From NCBI GenBank assembly GCA_964035545.1, contig OZ037773.1, forward strand, positions 1,184,751 to 1,248,750: 64,000 nucleotides of DNA. The letters run 5' to 3'. Below the pieces are notes generated by a model. The model saw only the letters and a program-made list of their open reading frames with translations, did no database searches and was not told the origin of the DNA. Each line of letters begins with the position of its first letter. Positions within the stretch are counted from its first letter, which is position 1. A program made the position numbers and the translations under genes. Shown piece by piece: positions 37,648 through 53,025 of this stretch. This DNA comes from Bugula neritina. Its lineage: Eukaryota; Bryozoa; Gymnolaemata; Cheilostomatida; Bugulidae.

Positions 37648-38648
37648 CTAAGCGTATAAATAACAAACTTTTTGTGCCCTTAGCACCCTATAAATTTGCT
37701 CAGACTCCACTGCAGATTTGTTTAGCTGTGATGGCTTAGGGAATGTGTCCTGTGGATTCTTTTTGTAAAAGTCCAATCTCCGATTTTTTTTATCCTTGCC
37801 AACCACCGTTCCGAGAAAACCTATGGTTGAACGTTTTCCTTCGTATTTTACCACCACAAACGCCCCTTCTACATCTGAGACATCCTGTTCTTTTGCCTCC
37901 GCCTCGGATGGCGAATCGCTGTCTGTCTCTAGCAGAACTATATCATTCTGCTCAAGTTCACTGCAAGGTTCTGGCTCTATTCGTATAGGCCTACGCTTAG
38001 GTCGTTTCTTTCTTTTGTTTAACTTGTCTGCTCTGTTCTTCTTCGATTCTCTCTTTCTCTGGTGTGTCTGTCAGTATAGCAGTTTTTATCCGCTTTCTTC
38101 TGTGTGCCTCATTTTTTCTCAGAGCAGCTTTAGGCAGAAGAAGAATCTCCTGAAGGGTAACAGGCTGCTTAATGGTAGCCACCACCAGTGAAGTAGAAGT
38201 ATTCTGAGAGGTACCCCTGCCAATAAACCAAAAGTACCAGGCGTGCTTGGGTTGTGGATTGGAGTCTGGGACAAAGTTCGCTAAGATGAACTTGGCTGGG
38301 TTGAATCAGATCATCTTGCTCATTGACCACTGTTTGAGGTCTGTCCGTAATATCGGCTGGAATGTAGTCAGCGTTGGTAAATATGCCAGATGAGCGAAAG
38401 CCCAGTGTTATATTGACAAAAGTCTTGCTTTGCCCAAATGCTCGCTCTGTTAGGGTGCCAGTGTCTTGTATTTTTATGCTCCTGTTTAAATAGGTTCTCA
38501 TTAAGTTATCCATTGCCCTGTTGAAGTATGTTTCCATTGGACTGAAAACAGTTTTATCCAAAGGCTGTAATCGGTGTGAAGTATGTGGCGGCAAGGCGAG
38601 CAGAACAACTTCTAATTCTTTAGCAAGAGTTACAGACTCTAGGGATAG
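37648..38648 (-). pseudogene. pogo/Tigger-type DDE transposase, C-terminal half, frameshifted
   Basis: Three consecutive minus-strand frames give one degraded protein. The first (from about 38648) carries AKELEVVLLALPPHTSHRLQ and PLDKTVFSPMETYFNRA, then GFRSSGIF, the classic C-terminal part of DDE_1 transposases (HxSHxLQPLD). A frameshift near 38220 leads to TLQEILLLPKA and ILTDTPEKERIEE. Another near 37990 leads to an acidic linker and GAFVVVKYEGKRSTIGFLG, a C-terminal domain seen in many invertebrate Tigger-like proteins, ending at a TAG at 37648. The N-terminal DNA-binding and first catalytic parts are absent: the LINE tail abuts at about 38649. Not functional as read. Confidence 0.82.
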
Positions 38649-39120
38649 ATTTTGTTTTTGTATTGTTTTTATTTATTTAACACTTATGAAAAATTTACAA
38701 GAATGAGAAAAAAATAGCAAAAAAATGTGTTTAGGCCTATGGCACAATAACACTGCAGCTAGTCGAGGCACCAGGCTTTTGCTGAGGAGAACTAACAGTT
38801 AGCTGTCTAAAAATACAAAATCAAACAAGTTACATTGAGTCAAGCAAATAAGACTTTACAGCACGCTTGAAATCACCATCTCTTGCAACAGCACAAATTG
38901 ACTTCGGCAGCCCATTCCACAAGAATGCACACTGGTAACTCACTCTACGATGTCCGAAAGCGGTTGTAGATTTGGGCAGTTTTAAATTATATTTGGCAGC
39001 TCCAGTTAAGTAATTGTGGCAAGAATATGAATCATTGGAGTAAAAGGTTTGATGAGCAAGTAATAATAATTTATATTTGTATTGTAATTAGACAGGAAGT
39101 ATTAAACATCGTAGGCATCC
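38649..39120 (-). pseudogene. LINE 3' fragment (CR1/L2-like), 5'-truncated
   Basis: A minus-strand frame includes YKLLLLAHQTF-like text, LPKSTTAFGHRRVSYQ, LWNGLPKSICAV and DFKRAVKSYLLDSM followed by a stop, which is the usual C terminus of CR1/L2/Rex-type LINE polymerases. A short A-rich 3' tail (aaataaataaaaacaa) ends exactly where the transposase text starts. This looks like a 5'-truncated insertion into or beside the Tigger-like copy. Confidence 0.75.
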
Positions 39121-39774
39121 AGGTTATTTTGATAAAATCAATTACTGTTAATTGAAAGATCATACTTTTTTAGTTACATTCACAAAATATATAAAAAAAA
39201 TCTCAATTCAATATACCAGAAAAAATGAATTAAAATATATGTGTTAATAGCACTGATATTGACGTGACCGTGGCACATGAAAAATCTGAAAGAAGAGTTG
39301 TCTTCTTTTTTTCTATATTAATATATAGAGCTTGTCGTGAAAATAAAGATTTTAAAAAAAAAATATTGTGACCCTCTGGTAACTTCCAGAATTTAGAAAA
39401 TTGGCTCATATATTTCCTTTTATGTGGACAACAGCTCACTTTTTTTTAAATTTATTTTGAAGCTCTTTTCGTAAAAAATATTTAAAAGTAAAAAATCCAA
39501 AATTTTTACAAATTGGTTCGGGGCTTGATGTGAAAGGCATTTAGACGAAGATGTCAAGGTCACCATTAATAAATTTATTTTATCACAATACTGCACGGAA
39601 AGTTAATGAAGTGAGCTGAAAATTAGGTTGCTAGCATATCGATATACATTATATTGATTGTTGCAGTATTATTTTTTAAATTTGTTTTATCAGTTATGTT
39701 TAACTTCTTCATAGAGCTGCTGTTAGACTAAGAGTAAGACATAATATTAGCAACAATGATAATAATATTAAATT
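39121..39774. other. Intergenic stretch, nothing recognised
   Basis: AT-rich; no continuation of the transposase N-terminal half could be found on the far side of the LINE fragment. Confidence 0.4.
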
Positions 39775-40280
39775 CACGAAGAAGTATCAGTATCACTATC
39801 ACTATGAGTATGACTATGACTATCACTATGAGTGTCGTAATCGTATAAATTAATTATGAGTATGAGTATCACTATGACATTAACTCAATCAGTGATTGAC
39901 TAATACTGTGAATATGACTATGCATAACTCAATGAGAATATCAATATGAATATGGCTTCTAATTCTTGTAACTTTTGACTATGACGATGCTGATAGTGAT
40001 AATCACTGCCAGCCCAAGTCTCATACTCATAGTGATACTATTACTATTGTTTATTAGTATTAATAATTAGTATTACTATTAGTACAACTACTAGTATTAC
40101 TCATACTTCTGTTAATGATGCAGATGATAGTTTTAGAAGTTCTACTTCTACTTTTATAGTACGCTAGATTCAGATTGTATATGTTGAACTCTACTCATTT
40201 TTTACTACTAATGCTAATACTAATAGTAATAGTAATAATGATTATAGTTGTTATAATGATAGTAATACTAATGGTAATAA
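39775..40280. repeat. Degenerate hexamer field, two foldback pairs
   Basis: gagtatcactatgagtatga runs on the left (39785-39930) and catactcatagtgatac follows at 40020-40040 in reverse sense. Then tattactattagtat (40040-40110) is mirrored by ctaatactaatagtaatagt (40205-40280). Confidence 0.6.
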
Positions 40281-41014
40281 TAACTATTTAAATTTGATAA
40301 TTTATGTTTTACAACAGCATTATCACTTATCAATTACATTGGTTCATAATATGCTTATTTTAATTTTGCTTTGTGTGTTTTGTCATGTTATAAAATTAAG
40401 TTCGTATGGTTATTTAATGAACTAGAGAACTAGCCAAATGTTATGTAACAGTTGCAATAATTTACTATAAACTCAGTGAAATTTAAAACCTAATTGATAT
40501 TACTATGACATTGATTGTACAGAGGTAGCTAAAATATACATTAAATTACCAATAATTTTAACTCGCCAATACACTATGAGTAGAACAATCAAATGCAATA
40601 ATAGAAAATTAATTAGTCATAGCAGCCCGTTGCTTGAAGAACATCGAGCTACAGGTCTAAAATTATGTAGTTTTGTGATCCCTTACATAACAAAATAATT
40701 TTTTTCAAACTGGTTTAATACTTTTATTATGAACACGCTTATCAAAGTAACATGTTTGTAATGTATATTCTATTAAAAAATCAATCACATCAGGTTTTCA
40801 ATTTGTATGTTGTACAATGTTTATTATGGTGACAAGTTACTAAATCATATGGTTCAGCTTTGTAAAGTAAAGCTGATAAAATAAATACAAGTATGTGATT
40901 GTTTTACTGCTATATATTAAATTTAAATGAGTTGAATAATATCCTAGTGCAGTGAATTAGATATTTTTTAGCTTTGGTACACCTGTTTGTTATAGGCTAA
41001 CATTCTACCAATAG
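40281..41014. other. AT-rich intergenic stretch
   Basis: No exon, RNA gene or repeat was recognised. Confidence 0.4.
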
Positions 41015-41627
41015 AAGAATGGTGCAAGTAGAAGAAATTTCAGGCGCAGAAAGCTAAGGAGCAGTCAGAATGCTGCCAGAGTTGTGAAGAGGCACTTAAA
41101 AAAGCTGAATTTCAATAATGACATGACATTCGTAACATATCACCCTGGTGTATTTGAACTGACATGGCCAGCAGAGTTCTCGAAGTCACATTCAACAGCT
41201 ATTTACATCATCATGGTTAGCTTAAATTTAATTCCTTTATTAGTCTCTAATATATAGTTTGATATCTGCTGTAAATTCGCTTAAGGAGCATACACATAAG
41301 CAAAACTGAGTTACACTATAGTATTTGTTCTTGAATATATTTACCAAGATAAGTAGATAATTTGCTAATTCATTAACAGTAAAATTATAATGATACAACA
41401 ATTTTTCTTTTAGATGATTCAATCAATAACACAAGACACTACAACATGGTTTTGCAGTTATAGAGTATTAATTTTCTGGCTCTTTCCAAATCTTCATAGA
41501 AGGCAAAGAAAACCACCGTCAGCTTGCCTTTATAACTGAGTGCAAGCTTCTTCCACCTACAGATGATGATAAACAATTTGCTGATGTGGAACTTTCTAAT
41601 TTTGTTTACAATGAAGATAGATTATAG
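41015..41627 (+). pseudogene. Unrecognised protein-coding remnant or gene fragment
   Basis: After an acceptor-like accaatag, a 67-codon frame (41015-41215) is rich in Arg/Lys at first (RRNFRRRKLRSSQ) and then reads MTFVTYHPGVFELTWPAEF. An overlapping frame reads QKAKEQSECCQSCEEALKKA. A later piece (about 41500-41627) reads ENHRQLAFITECKLLPPTDD and ends in NEDRL and a TAG, with AATAAA about 65 bp on. The phases do not join cleanly, so it may be a frameshifted gene, a transposon remnant or chance. I do not recognise the family. Confidence 0.25.
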
Positions 41628-44399
41628 GACATTATTCTTTATGTAAAGATTGTCAAGTTTTGTTATAATTAAGAACAGTTTTAGTTTCAATAAATCAGTT
41701 CAACATTATGGACATCATTGCACAAACATTTTAATCTTTACTACCTACAAAGGTATCTGATGGACTACTTGAAAATACAAAACTATGCTCCAGATACACA
41801 ATGAACTGACCAGCAAAGTTAAAATGAGTTGGAGATGTAGAACATAATATCTTGTTCAAGGCTTTTCCCTGCTGTTGGAACCTTCTACTTCAGAACACTG
41901 AAATGAACAAACATATGTAGATATATAAAACTTTGCAAACAATAATAATGTGAAATTAGTTGCTAAGTATGACATTGCTAATAAATACAGCGTTGTGTAA
42001 TGTTTTATTTAATTTTTTTTTGAGCCATTTGATCTATAGGCCCGCATAGTATTTACTATATTATAACTAATAAATGGCAGACACATTATGTCAGACCAGT
42101 CTCCATTTAAATATAATAGTGTAGGCTATCAAATTTGTAGAAGTAAAAAACCGCATTCTTATTGAGTAAAATGCTTACCTTTTTTTTCATGATGCCTCTA
42201 CTGCTAAAGAGAAGTTTTTATCAATACAGCTCCATCAATCTGTATCCCGATGAAGCTAGTAGTTTAGGAACATTTGTGGCGGGGAGTGTAGGCTGAGCTG
42301 CAGTATAGGAAGAACCCCAACATATGTAATCTATTCAGCACATTATATGTATTGTAGAAATTTATTCAAAAAAGAATTTAGAAAATGCTTTATGAAGCAT
42401 GAACAAAGTAAAAATTAATGCTGGTGAAAGTAATATTATTACACCCATTAGAGTTACTAGCAGCTATAGCATTAAAATTATGTATTTTTATAAAATGTGT
42501 CTAATTTATGCTACAAAGTTATTACTGCCAAAGGTTACAAAATTTACCAGTCGCATTCATGCAGCTGATGGAGAATAACTAACCTTCACATGCAATAAAT
42601 ACAATTAGTAGCTCAATCTAAAACTAATGTTATGAGTATAAGTTATAGTTATTCTAAGGAATAATTGCAAAAAAAGTTACTTAGAGGAATTTAACTTTTA
42701 TTATAATGTAATTATCTTCCAAGATATATTACAACATCACTACTTGGATGCATACAATGTCATATTTATATTGGCATCAACATAATTTTCAATAATTTCC
42801 AATCTATTAACTTGAGCATTATGATTGTGATTATTTTATAAATAAGGCGATGATTAGGCACTGTTGGTATTTTGGTTCAATTTATTTATAGCTGTAACAG
42901 GCAGAGTTGTAAATATAATGGATATATCAAAATTCCAATAGGTATAGTACTCTAACACAACATTGATACTAATAATTGTAGTCACTTACTCTTAGAGTTA
43001 GTGAATGATGATACAGTCATAACAATTCGAATATCAATCAGCATTAGAGATAGACTGACTGCTTTATAATATTATAGTTATTATGTCAAATTGAATTTAT
43101 TCACTATAACTAAAAAAATTATGATTATAATTATAAATTAAAATAATTTAAATATTATATAATATATTGATAATTATTGGAATCATAATTATATTTATTG
43201 TTATGATCATTATGATTATAATTATTTAATATTATCTTTATGTTTGTATTTAAAGTTGTTCCTTAAATCTAAAGTTGTTTAAGTTTTATAAATTTATTAT
43301 AATTATATTACTGTATAAGTATTGCTATTAGTATTAGTATTAGTATAATTAAATTATTATAATTTATATTTTATTATTTATATTTATTTCACTTTTTATT
43401 TTAAGACCAACAGTTCAAATTAATACTTGTGTTGTTTGCTTTATATTATAACTTACAAGTATAACTATTAACATAATAATATTAGATTTGCTATTAGTAT
43501 TACTATGAATATAAATATTTATGTTAATATAGCTATCGGTATAACTTATACTTATAGTTATAACTAATATTACAAGTATTACTATTAGTATTACTGTAAG
43601 TGTATTAGTTTCGAAGCTGATCCTGCTCCGTAACATTAACATACTGAATACTGATACTGTCATATGATTATCATTATGACTAATAATGGTATTAATAAAT
43701 ATAACCATTGAATATTATTAATAATAGTTCACCAATACTAATAGGCGATAGTCATAGACTTAGAGTGAGAGTCATAGACATAGACTAGTGATACTCATAC
43801 TCATACTGATAGTCATAGTGATACTGTGATTCAGTCATTCACTGATTCAATTACAAATTTTAAAACTTGGTTTTACGTAGACAACTACTAACCTATAGTT
43901 CATCACAAAACGGTTGAAAATCATCATTTACTGCATATTTAAGAGTAATTTCTGGTAGTGTGGTCGACATGATAATTGAAATTAAAATAGGAAAAATAAT
44001 TATTTTGTGATTTACAGCAAGTTACAAACTAGCGAAATGGAATAGTCCATTTGAAAACAGTCAAATTAGTTACCTTTCTTGCTGTTGCGTAGCTAACGTT
44101 AGTTATTAGTAGCCGCCCGAAGAGTAACATTCATGTGATTTGAGCTACGAATAACGAAATCTGTGACAAACCCGCTTCTTAATAACTTTACGCGATATAA
44201 ACTCACGCTACAATAGGGCTATTTTGCCATCCCCACGTCAGAATAGGACACGGCGGGCAAGCTCGCGGGCAAGTCTGGGCAAGTCTAAGACACCTAATAT
44301 GACCACTTTTACTTGCATTTTTGTAGTGTTTTCGTATAAGAAATTGGATAAAATGCTGATAAAACAGTTGAAAAGCATGCAAACTTTTGCTCAAATGTA
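41628..44399. other. AT-rich intergenic stretch with a hexamer field
   Basis: No exon was recognised. The hexamer field at 43315-43860 is listed separately. A short gcgggcaag/tgggcaagtc repetition occurs at 44250-44290. Confidence 0.4.
43315..43860. repeat. Degenerate hexamer field in foldback arrangement
   Basis: ctattagtattagtatta words on the left (43325-43610) give way to caatactaatag, gtcatagacatagac and actcatactgatagtcatag on the right (43733-43840). The sense is therefore reversed across the centre. Confidence 0.55.
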
Positions 44400-47067
44400 A
44401 TAAATAACCTGGACGCTTACGGCCTTTAAGGAATGTAAAAATAATGGTTTAGTGTGTGTCAATGGAGATTTTTAATAAATTAATTTTACTAATCGCTTTT
44501 GTAATAAGTTAATTTGGTTAATGTAACTTTTGCTGCGCTTCCTCATGATTCAAGACAGTATTTGATTTTGGAATTTATAAAAGAGTTATATATTACGATT
44601 AACACTTTTCTTGGTAGGAAACTTGAACATTTAAATAGCATTCCTATCATTGGCCTCAGCTTTTTACACAATTTGTCTATATGCAAATTCCATGACAGAG
44701 ATTTGTCAATTTCAACATCTAAAAATTTGATTGAGTTTGTTTCTTTTAGATATGAGTCGCCAATTTTTATTGAATTTAGGTTTAGTTTGCGTTTGTTTTG
44801 AGGTGTTTGTAATTCAAGATAATTTGTCTTTTCTAAGTTTAGAGTAAGTTTATTCAAGTTGCACCAATTTTTTTTAAGTTCTAATTCATCATTTATTGTA
44901 TTAATGTGTGAATTTAAATTTTTGCTTCTAAAGAATAAGTTTGTATCATCAGCGTATAGTATTGGATTGAGTGATTTATTAACCGTTGGTAGATCATTTA
45001 TGTAAATTAAAAATAAGGTGAGACCTAAGATGGAGCCCTGAGGCACGCCACATGTTATATCGTTTACATTAGAAAAATGTGGGTTTATCATAGTAAGTTG
45101 CTTATGATTTGAAAGGTAGTTTGAAATAAGGGTAACGCTAGTGTTTGAAAAATTGAGGCTTTTTATTTTATCAATTAAAGTACGATGGTCAATTGTATCA
45201 AAAGCTTTACTAAAATCCAAAAATGTTCCCAACACAGAATCTCCATCATTCAACGCTTCCAGTACACTATCTGTAAATTGAGCCAGTGCATGTGAAGTAC
45301 TTTTGCTTTTCCTAAAGCCATATTGTTGAGGATTTAAAATATTTTCACTTTCTTAAAAGTTGGCAATTTATAATATTTTCTATAATTCTGCTAAGAGCTG
45401 GAAGAATCGAAATAGGCCTATAATTGGTACAGTCAGTTGTTATACCTTTTTTGTGTAAAGGTTTTACCTTTGCAATTTTCAGAGTATCTGGAAATACACA
45501 ACTTTGGAAACTTTCATTAATAATGTGAGTTGAAGGAATAGATAGTATATGTGCGCTTGTTACAATCAACTTTGCTGGCATTTGGTCAAGCTTTCTTTTA
45601 ATATCCATGTTTTTTAGCAAAGCCTCTACATATTGGCTGCAAACTGGTAAAAATTGAAAGCTATAATGTGGCTTTTTTGCTGTAATGTTAGAATTGGTTG
45701 CCTCAGCTTGGTAGTTAAATTTTTTTGCCAAAGACGCTCCGACTGATGTGAAATATTTGTTGAAACAATTTGCTATGTCTTGATCACTTGTGAAAACAGA
45801 ACCGTTGTAGCAAAGTTGATTTGGCCCTGATGAAACAATTTTGCGTCGTTTTCCAAGTTGCTCATTTATCACTCTCCAACATTTTGAAGCTTCTGATGTC
45901 CGAAAAATGGTCTGAAAATACTGAGTTTTAGCTTCATGGATCTGTTTAGATACCTGGTTTCTTGGTGTTTTAAATTTATGTTTTAATTTAGTGTTGAAGG
46001 GAGAGTGTAAGGATTTTCTATAAACATAATCTCTTTTATTAATTAATTTTATAATTTCAAATGTCATCCAAGGATTTTTCGGCATTTTAATCTTATTCTC
46101 TCGTGTTTCAAGGGGATCGTGCTTGTTACAAATATTTAGAAAATTATTTGCAAAACTATTGTATTTACTGTAAACTTCGGGCTTACAATAAACTTTATTT
46201 TTCCAATTTATGTCACTCAGTTCTTTTAAAAAAGTTTTTGTATCAAAGGTTCTATAGTTTCGACTTGTGATGTTTTCGGTAGGTTTAAAATGACTACTAT
46301 CATTTTCAAAGCTAATAAATGTTGGTAGGTGGTCTGCAACCTTAGTCATTATTGTTCCTGAGGTAACTATTTTGTTGTTAAAGTTTATATTGATATGGTC
46401 TATACAGGATTTAAATCTAGTCGGTATAGTGATAACATTTGAGAAATTTGCGCTAGCAAGAATATTAAGATATTCTTGGCTTACCCTATCCGATTTCAGT
46501 GTATCAATATTTATGTCACCCAATATAATGTGACTGTGTCCCTTAGTAAGAATGTACCGCCGAGATCGCAGAGAAAGGCGCCAGTGTCTGAGGAAGGCTG
46601 CCGGTAGACAACAGTAAGGTAGTCCAAACATGCTTAAGACTCCACCTCCCAATTCCAATAGCAAGGATTCTGTGCCAGCTATCGTGATATCATTACATTT
46701 AAATGCCTCCTGCAGCACCATTGCTCACATAGACCCCAACTTCCCCCTCCCTCTAGTTAAACGTTGTTTGTGTACAAAAATCATAACCATTTAAAGGATA
46801 GTTACTAGTCTCGTCATCATACAAACAAGTTTCAGTAATACATATAAGGTCAAAAGGTTTATTAACACTACTCACAAAAACTTCAAGGGACTCAAAATCT
46901 GGGCGCAAGCTTTGAATATTTATATTTAGAAATATTGTAGAACAAGAAAAATCAGTAACTGTACATTTATTTTGAAAATTTTTAGCGGAAAATTCTTTAC
47001 ATATAATCATAGGCATGAATTTCTGTGTAGTTGATTAAAAAAAGAGTCAAAAACAAGTAACAGAAAG
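44400..47067 (-). pseudogene. LINE ORF2 (endonuclease and reverse transcriptase), frameshifted
   Basis: The endonuclease starts at about 47016 with LNINIQSLRPDFESL and LICITETCLYDDE. It continues through frameshifts (GVGVYVSN-like and VVYRQPSSD-like text in other frames) to HIILGDINIDTLK and DHLPTFISF. The 458-codon frame 46721-45345 carries the linker and the start of the polymerase (NYRPISILPALSRIIENI). A one-base shift near 45345 leads to 45330-44543, with motif A FLDFSKAFDTIDH, motif B CGVPQGSILGLTLFLIYIND and the catalytic YADD. The thumb ends with a TGA in place of an expected Trp codon, and traces (INQINLLQKRLVKLIY) run to about 44440. It resembles CR1/L2-like elements and is inactive as read. 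Confidence 0.88.
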
Positions 47068-47774
47068 TTAACCCAACATTGCTAAATCATTTATAGTTCT
47101 AGTTGGTATAACCTCACTGTCTGGTGTCTTTCTTAAAAAGGTTCTGTTGTTATTGGTCGATGCAAAATTGTAACCATATTCCTTCTTATATGTTGGAACT
47201 TGATGAAAAAGAGCGGTTTGTTTAGGTGTTAGCATTTCATTTGCAAAAATTCTGCTATTGTTTGACTTGAAACCTAAATCACTAGCAACAACTTTTTGCT
47301 CTCTTGCAACTAGATAGGAATTTATCACACTTATGTATTTGTAAAAATTGCCTTACAATCTTGTCTGACTTTTTTTATCCTGTAAAGATTGTTTATGTCG
47401 GTGTTTGGGTTGATTTCATAGCTCACTTTATCTGAAAACACTTTAATTGCTTGAAAAAGATCTTTGCCTGCTTTGTAAGGAATTCCATCTATAACCAGGT
47501 TCCTCCTATTTCTATGGTGGGTTAGCTGATCTAACTGCTCTTCTAAGTCTACAATCTTTTTAGCATTTACACCTTTTAGGTTAACCTTGAATTCTTGCAT
47601 TTCATCTGACATGAAGTTTAAACCTTTTGTTATCTCCATTTGCTCGTATTCTAACTTTTTAAGTCTGGAATCAAAGTTATCTAATTTTGCTAATATTAAA
47701 ACCAATTTTTCATGAATTGAATCAGGTGTTTTTGAAGGTGTTGAAATTGATGTTTTACTTCCTCTACTAGGCAT
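47068..47774 (-). pseudogene. LINE ORF1 (coiled coil and RRM-like nucleic-acid-binding protein), one frameshift
   Basis: The ATG at 47774 opens 147 codons with a Ser/Thr-rich start, a coiled coil (about residues 25-90) and RRNLVIDGIPYKAGKDL, which resembles the RRM-like core of LINE ORF1 proteins. A shift in a T-run at about 47345 leads to the frame 47328-47068, with FANEMLTPKQTALFHQVPTY and TFLRKTPDSEVIPTRTINDL, a typical ORF1 C-terminal part. It lies directly upstream of ORF2. ORF1 proteins bind the LINE RNA and help integration. Confidence 0.8.
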
Positions 47775-47789
47775 TATGGGAATGAAAAT

Positions 47790-48558
47790 TCACCTAATTG
47801 AGGGACAGTTTAAACCAACCCTGTGTTTTCCGGTGCTAATCCTGATGGAGTTCTTTAGTGTTTTCTTTGGAGTTTTGTTCTTCTGCCACAGAGTGGTTAA
47901 TATAGAATGATTAACCTTTCTGCCGTCTATCTCTTGGTCATCAGATGCCTGCCACAGGCAGGTGGGCGAGCATAAAAAATGGCTTCAACTGGCTAACTTT
48001 TTTGTAACTCACCTAAAATAGTGTGATTTATTTATTATATACGCAGTATAGCAAGATGATTAGGTACAAATGTAGCTTACAGCACACCAAAATGTATTAT
48101 ATTAGCTCTGGCTCCAACTGGCTAACTTTTTTGTAACTTTGATGTTAACTAGCCAAGCTTTTGAAGTGTCTGTAACTGTCTTGGAGTTAATTACACCTAG
48201 TCATAAAGAATTATCACCTAGAAAAAGTCCATCCATTTCTTCATAGTCAATTGCTTATTGTTTAAAATCAAAGACAAAATACTAGTAATCAGTTTCTTAC
48301 ATTGCTTTGGGTATTGACATGCAGTGAGCACACAATGCGTGTGGAATGTATAATTTCCCTCTTCTAGAATATTCTATTGGAATTTCCAGTATTACAGCTT
48401 TCTTGGCACTTTCCCAATGCTTTGCCAACGTGGCTTTGGCACTTTTCCAAACTGCTGCTGCCATTATAAGGGTCCTGTCATATGACTAAGAATTCTAAAA
48501 TAAGAGTCCCTACCTGACACAATACTTTGCTAGTATTTGCCAGAGATGATCTATATCC
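47790..48558. other. LINE 5' side and unassigned sequence
   Basis: The first about 200 bp may be the LINE 5' UTR. A direct repeat of tggctaacttttttgtaact occurs at about 47991 and 48118. No gene was recognised. Confidence 0.35.
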
Positions 48559-48932
48559 AGAGTGGCGACTTTAGGGCATGAGAAACCATTATGCCGCATT
48601 CTGTGCTGGGAGTTTATATAAGTTTTAAAGGAAAAATTTTGCAACTTTAGTTATTTTATAACTTTTTTTTTATTTTATGTGTACATTTTTTTAGTTTTGT
48701 TTATTGGTATAGTTTTTAAACACATTTTTATGTATAGAAAATTAAAAAAAAATTAAAACTCACTTATGCACGTAAATACAAAGCTATAAAGTTTAAATTT
48801 TGCTGTGATTACAATGTGAATATGAATAGAATAATGCTTGCAATAACCATTTTACACAAAATGCATAACAATTGCTTTAAATGTAAGACTAGTGAATGAT
48901 GTTTTTATGATATTCCCTAAAGTCGCCACTCT
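48559..48932. mobile_element. TIR element, 374 bp
   Basis: AGAGTGGCGACTTTAGGG at the left end is exactly inverted as CCCTAAAGTCGCCACTCT at the right end. The interior is AT-rich without coding capacity. The flanks show no clear target duplication, so the superfamily is not assigned. Confidence 0.8.
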
Positions 48933-50179
48933 AAATAAATCACACTGGTATTTGCCAATAGCTTCTGCTGCCCTATGTAATACATTATTTCATTTTAAAT
49001 CCCACTCTCTATTCTCAATACAAACATTGAACTAAAACTAAATATTGCTCAGTCAATTTTGTAATCAGTAATTTGTTAAAGCATCCATTCAGCGAGTTTA
49101 CAGCATAAACTCCACAGCCCATCTGTGCTGAGCGTTTGCTTTGTGGAAGTCTACTCCACGTGGCCAGCCCTTAGGACGTGAAGATAAAGTTAAGTCACTG
49201 GTAATTTCTGTCACAGTCACACTTTAACTTTAAGCTAAGAAACAATGCTTTTCTGTGCCCTAAGGATCGAGGTGTTGCTGGTTGATTATAGGTTGGTTTT
49301 ACACTACTATACAGTGTTGGTCTTACTTATGCTCTCTAGCGGAAGAGGTGATACTAACTATGCAAAATAGTCAGCATTCTTCTGGAATTTAATGTTATAG
49401 TTGAGTCATAGGTGACTTCTGCAGACTACCTGCCCAGGTTGAATTAATTATGTGACTGCAATATGTTTATTATGCATTTATGCAGCTTTTGATTGACAAT
49501 AGGGGCTTATTTATATTTTACTATTACTTTAATGCAGCAGTACAATAGCTATTACTCATAAAATCTATTGTATCTATCATCATTATACAATTATATCCTT
49601 AATCAATTGCTGCCTATAAACTGGGTAAGAGAATAGTGAAACTCTGCCAATATTTACTGTCCTGCTTCAACAAGCCTCCTCTCCTTTAACAGACATTGCT
49701 CATCGTTTGGATATGTCACTTATGAAAGATACTGATATATTTTATTTCAACTCATGGATATTAATCGTATTTGCACATAAACTTCTTGGTGCATTTTCTT
49801 GCAGCTGGTAAACACTCGGACACTTCCCTTCTAGGTCATGAGTTTTGTTGAAGTCAGCTTATATTTTTATAAATGCTCTTGGGTAGAAAGGGCTTTGTGA
49901 TAATACTAAATGTCAAAACTGATCAAGTTCAATATCTTTGGGTTACAATATGATATTGTAGCTGTTATATCAAGTTGATAGAGTGCTAGGTGAGTACTAG
50001 TTTACTCACCTAGTACTCACCTAGCACTCTCCCAGCACTCACCTAGTACTCACCTATAGTGCTATCTGTGGTTCTATTAGCTTGTATGTACTATAAGCTG
50101 TGACATCCCAGAGTATGGGCTGACTGCTGGCTTACAAGTGGTGAACTCACTGCCTGATCATGCAGTTTTTCTCTTTTAG
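48933..50179. other. Upstream region or 5' intron of the basic-region gene
   Basis: An earlier exon of the gene that starts at 50180 must lie here or further left, because that exon begins inside a codon. I could not identify it. A 10-bp tandem patch (actcacctag) occurs at 49985-50055. Confidence 0.35.

Positions 50180-53025
<2,846 letters not shown>

Noticed and set aside
44514-44801. 95-codon plus-strand frame
   Set aside because: It is antisense to the LINE reverse transcriptase.
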